This document shows positions 63,814 through 64,000 of a stretch of DNA of 64,000 nucleotides, one piece after another (the stretch's first letter is position 1; each line of letters begins with the position of its first letter). The notes under the pieces were generated by a model that did no database searches, was not told the DNA's origin, and worked only from the letters and a program-made list of their open reading frames with translations. This DNA is from Thermatribacter velox (GTDB lineage Bacteria; Atribacterota; Atribacteria; Atribacterales; Thermatribacteraceae). The stretch spans positions 1,128,001 through 1,192,000 of the forward strand of contig NZ_CP121689.1 of assembly GCF_038396615.1 (NCBI RefSeq). Reading direction: 5' to 3'. The position numbers and the translations under genes were made by a program.

Positions 63814-64000
63814 ATGAATAACAACAAAACGGTGCTCAAGATAGAAAATCTCCATGTTTTTTACGGTGGAATTCATGCTTTGAAGGGTATTAACATGGAA
63901 GTTGGAAAAGGTAAAATAGTGACCCTGATTGGGTCCAATGGTGCAGGGAAAAGCACCACTCTGCGGGCGATAACTGGCCTGGTGCGAGCTCGGGAGGGGA
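63814..64000 (+). CDS. livF: ABC transporter ATPase LivF (5' part, runs off window)
   Basis: ATG 63814, one base after the livG stop, reads KIENLHVFYGGIHALKGINM and LIGSNGAGKSTTLRAITGLV, the Walker A of LivF. The gene continues beyond the end of the window, so the remaining motifs are not visible. Confidence 0.9.
   Translation, partial: MNNNKTVLKIENLHVFYGGIHALKGINMEVGKGKIVTLIGSNGAGKSTTLRAITGLVRAREG

Overview
The window looks like chromosome of a deep-branching, anaerobic, fermentative and probably thermophilic bacterium, possibly Atribacterota, Thermotogota-like or a Firmicutes relative; no rRNA or lineage marker settles this. The clues are an electron-bifurcating [FeFe]-hydrogenase, a PPi-based energy module (pyruvate phosphate dikinase plus membrane pyrophosphatase), frequent GTG/TTG starts, and a Firmicutes-like gene order rpsU-yqeY-phoH-pgpH-ybeY-cdd-era-recO-glyQ-glyS-ppdK regulator-(ppdK-dgt-hppA)-dnaG-sigA.

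Layout. 1-1.1 kb: end of a radical SAM gene and an UPF0173 hydrolase. 1.2-8.8 kb: hydrogenase operon, made of a small thioredoxin-like [2Fe-2S] protein, a sensory-type (group C) [FeFe]-hydrogenase with a PAS domain, a PP2C/SpoIIE-type phosphatase, and then the catalytic HydC-HydB-HydA complex. 8.8-12.5 kb: tRNA-Ala, leuS, comEA, Asp23-family gene. 12.6-31.6 kb: the conserved housekeeping block, including a fused YbeY-cytidine deaminase and a PPDK regulator that has lost its usual P-loop. 31.6-32.5 kb: tRNA-Asn and a small minus-strand gene.

32.5-52.9 kb is a composite accessory island. It alternates between very AT-rich cassettes (a nucleotidyltransferase, a 1238-residue SIR2-domain protein, a PD-(D/E)XK-like protein, a NucS-like gene) and a GC-rich type I restriction-modification locus (hsdR-hsdM-hsdS, then a DUF3800 gene, a duplicated hsdS tail and an Mrr_N-like winged-helix gene). 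Remnants lie between them: a tyrosine recombinase end, an internally deleted IS256 element, two broken excisionase-like HTH genes, a frameshifted BrxF-like P-loop gene, one full ISLre2-type element and a deleted partner. At least three imperfect dyads sharing a CCCAAAT core and a GTTA-type 3' end sit at cassette boundaries and look like integron attC-type sites. I regard the island as a defence island assembled by cassette recombination; the SIR2 cassette and the DUF3800-in-RM arrangement are the best candidates for new biology.

52.9-64 kb returns to chromosomal genes: a small winged-helix protein, a DUF389 membrane protein with no ordinary start codon, an MGMT-like protein lacking the active-site Cys, a DUF6544-type protein, a diguanylate cyclase, a uroporphyrinogen decarboxylase-type protein, an MFS transporter, and a branched-chain amino acid-type ABC importer (livKHMG, with livF running off the end).

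All assignments come from reading translations and motifs by eye. Base-composition statements are visual impressions, not calculated values.
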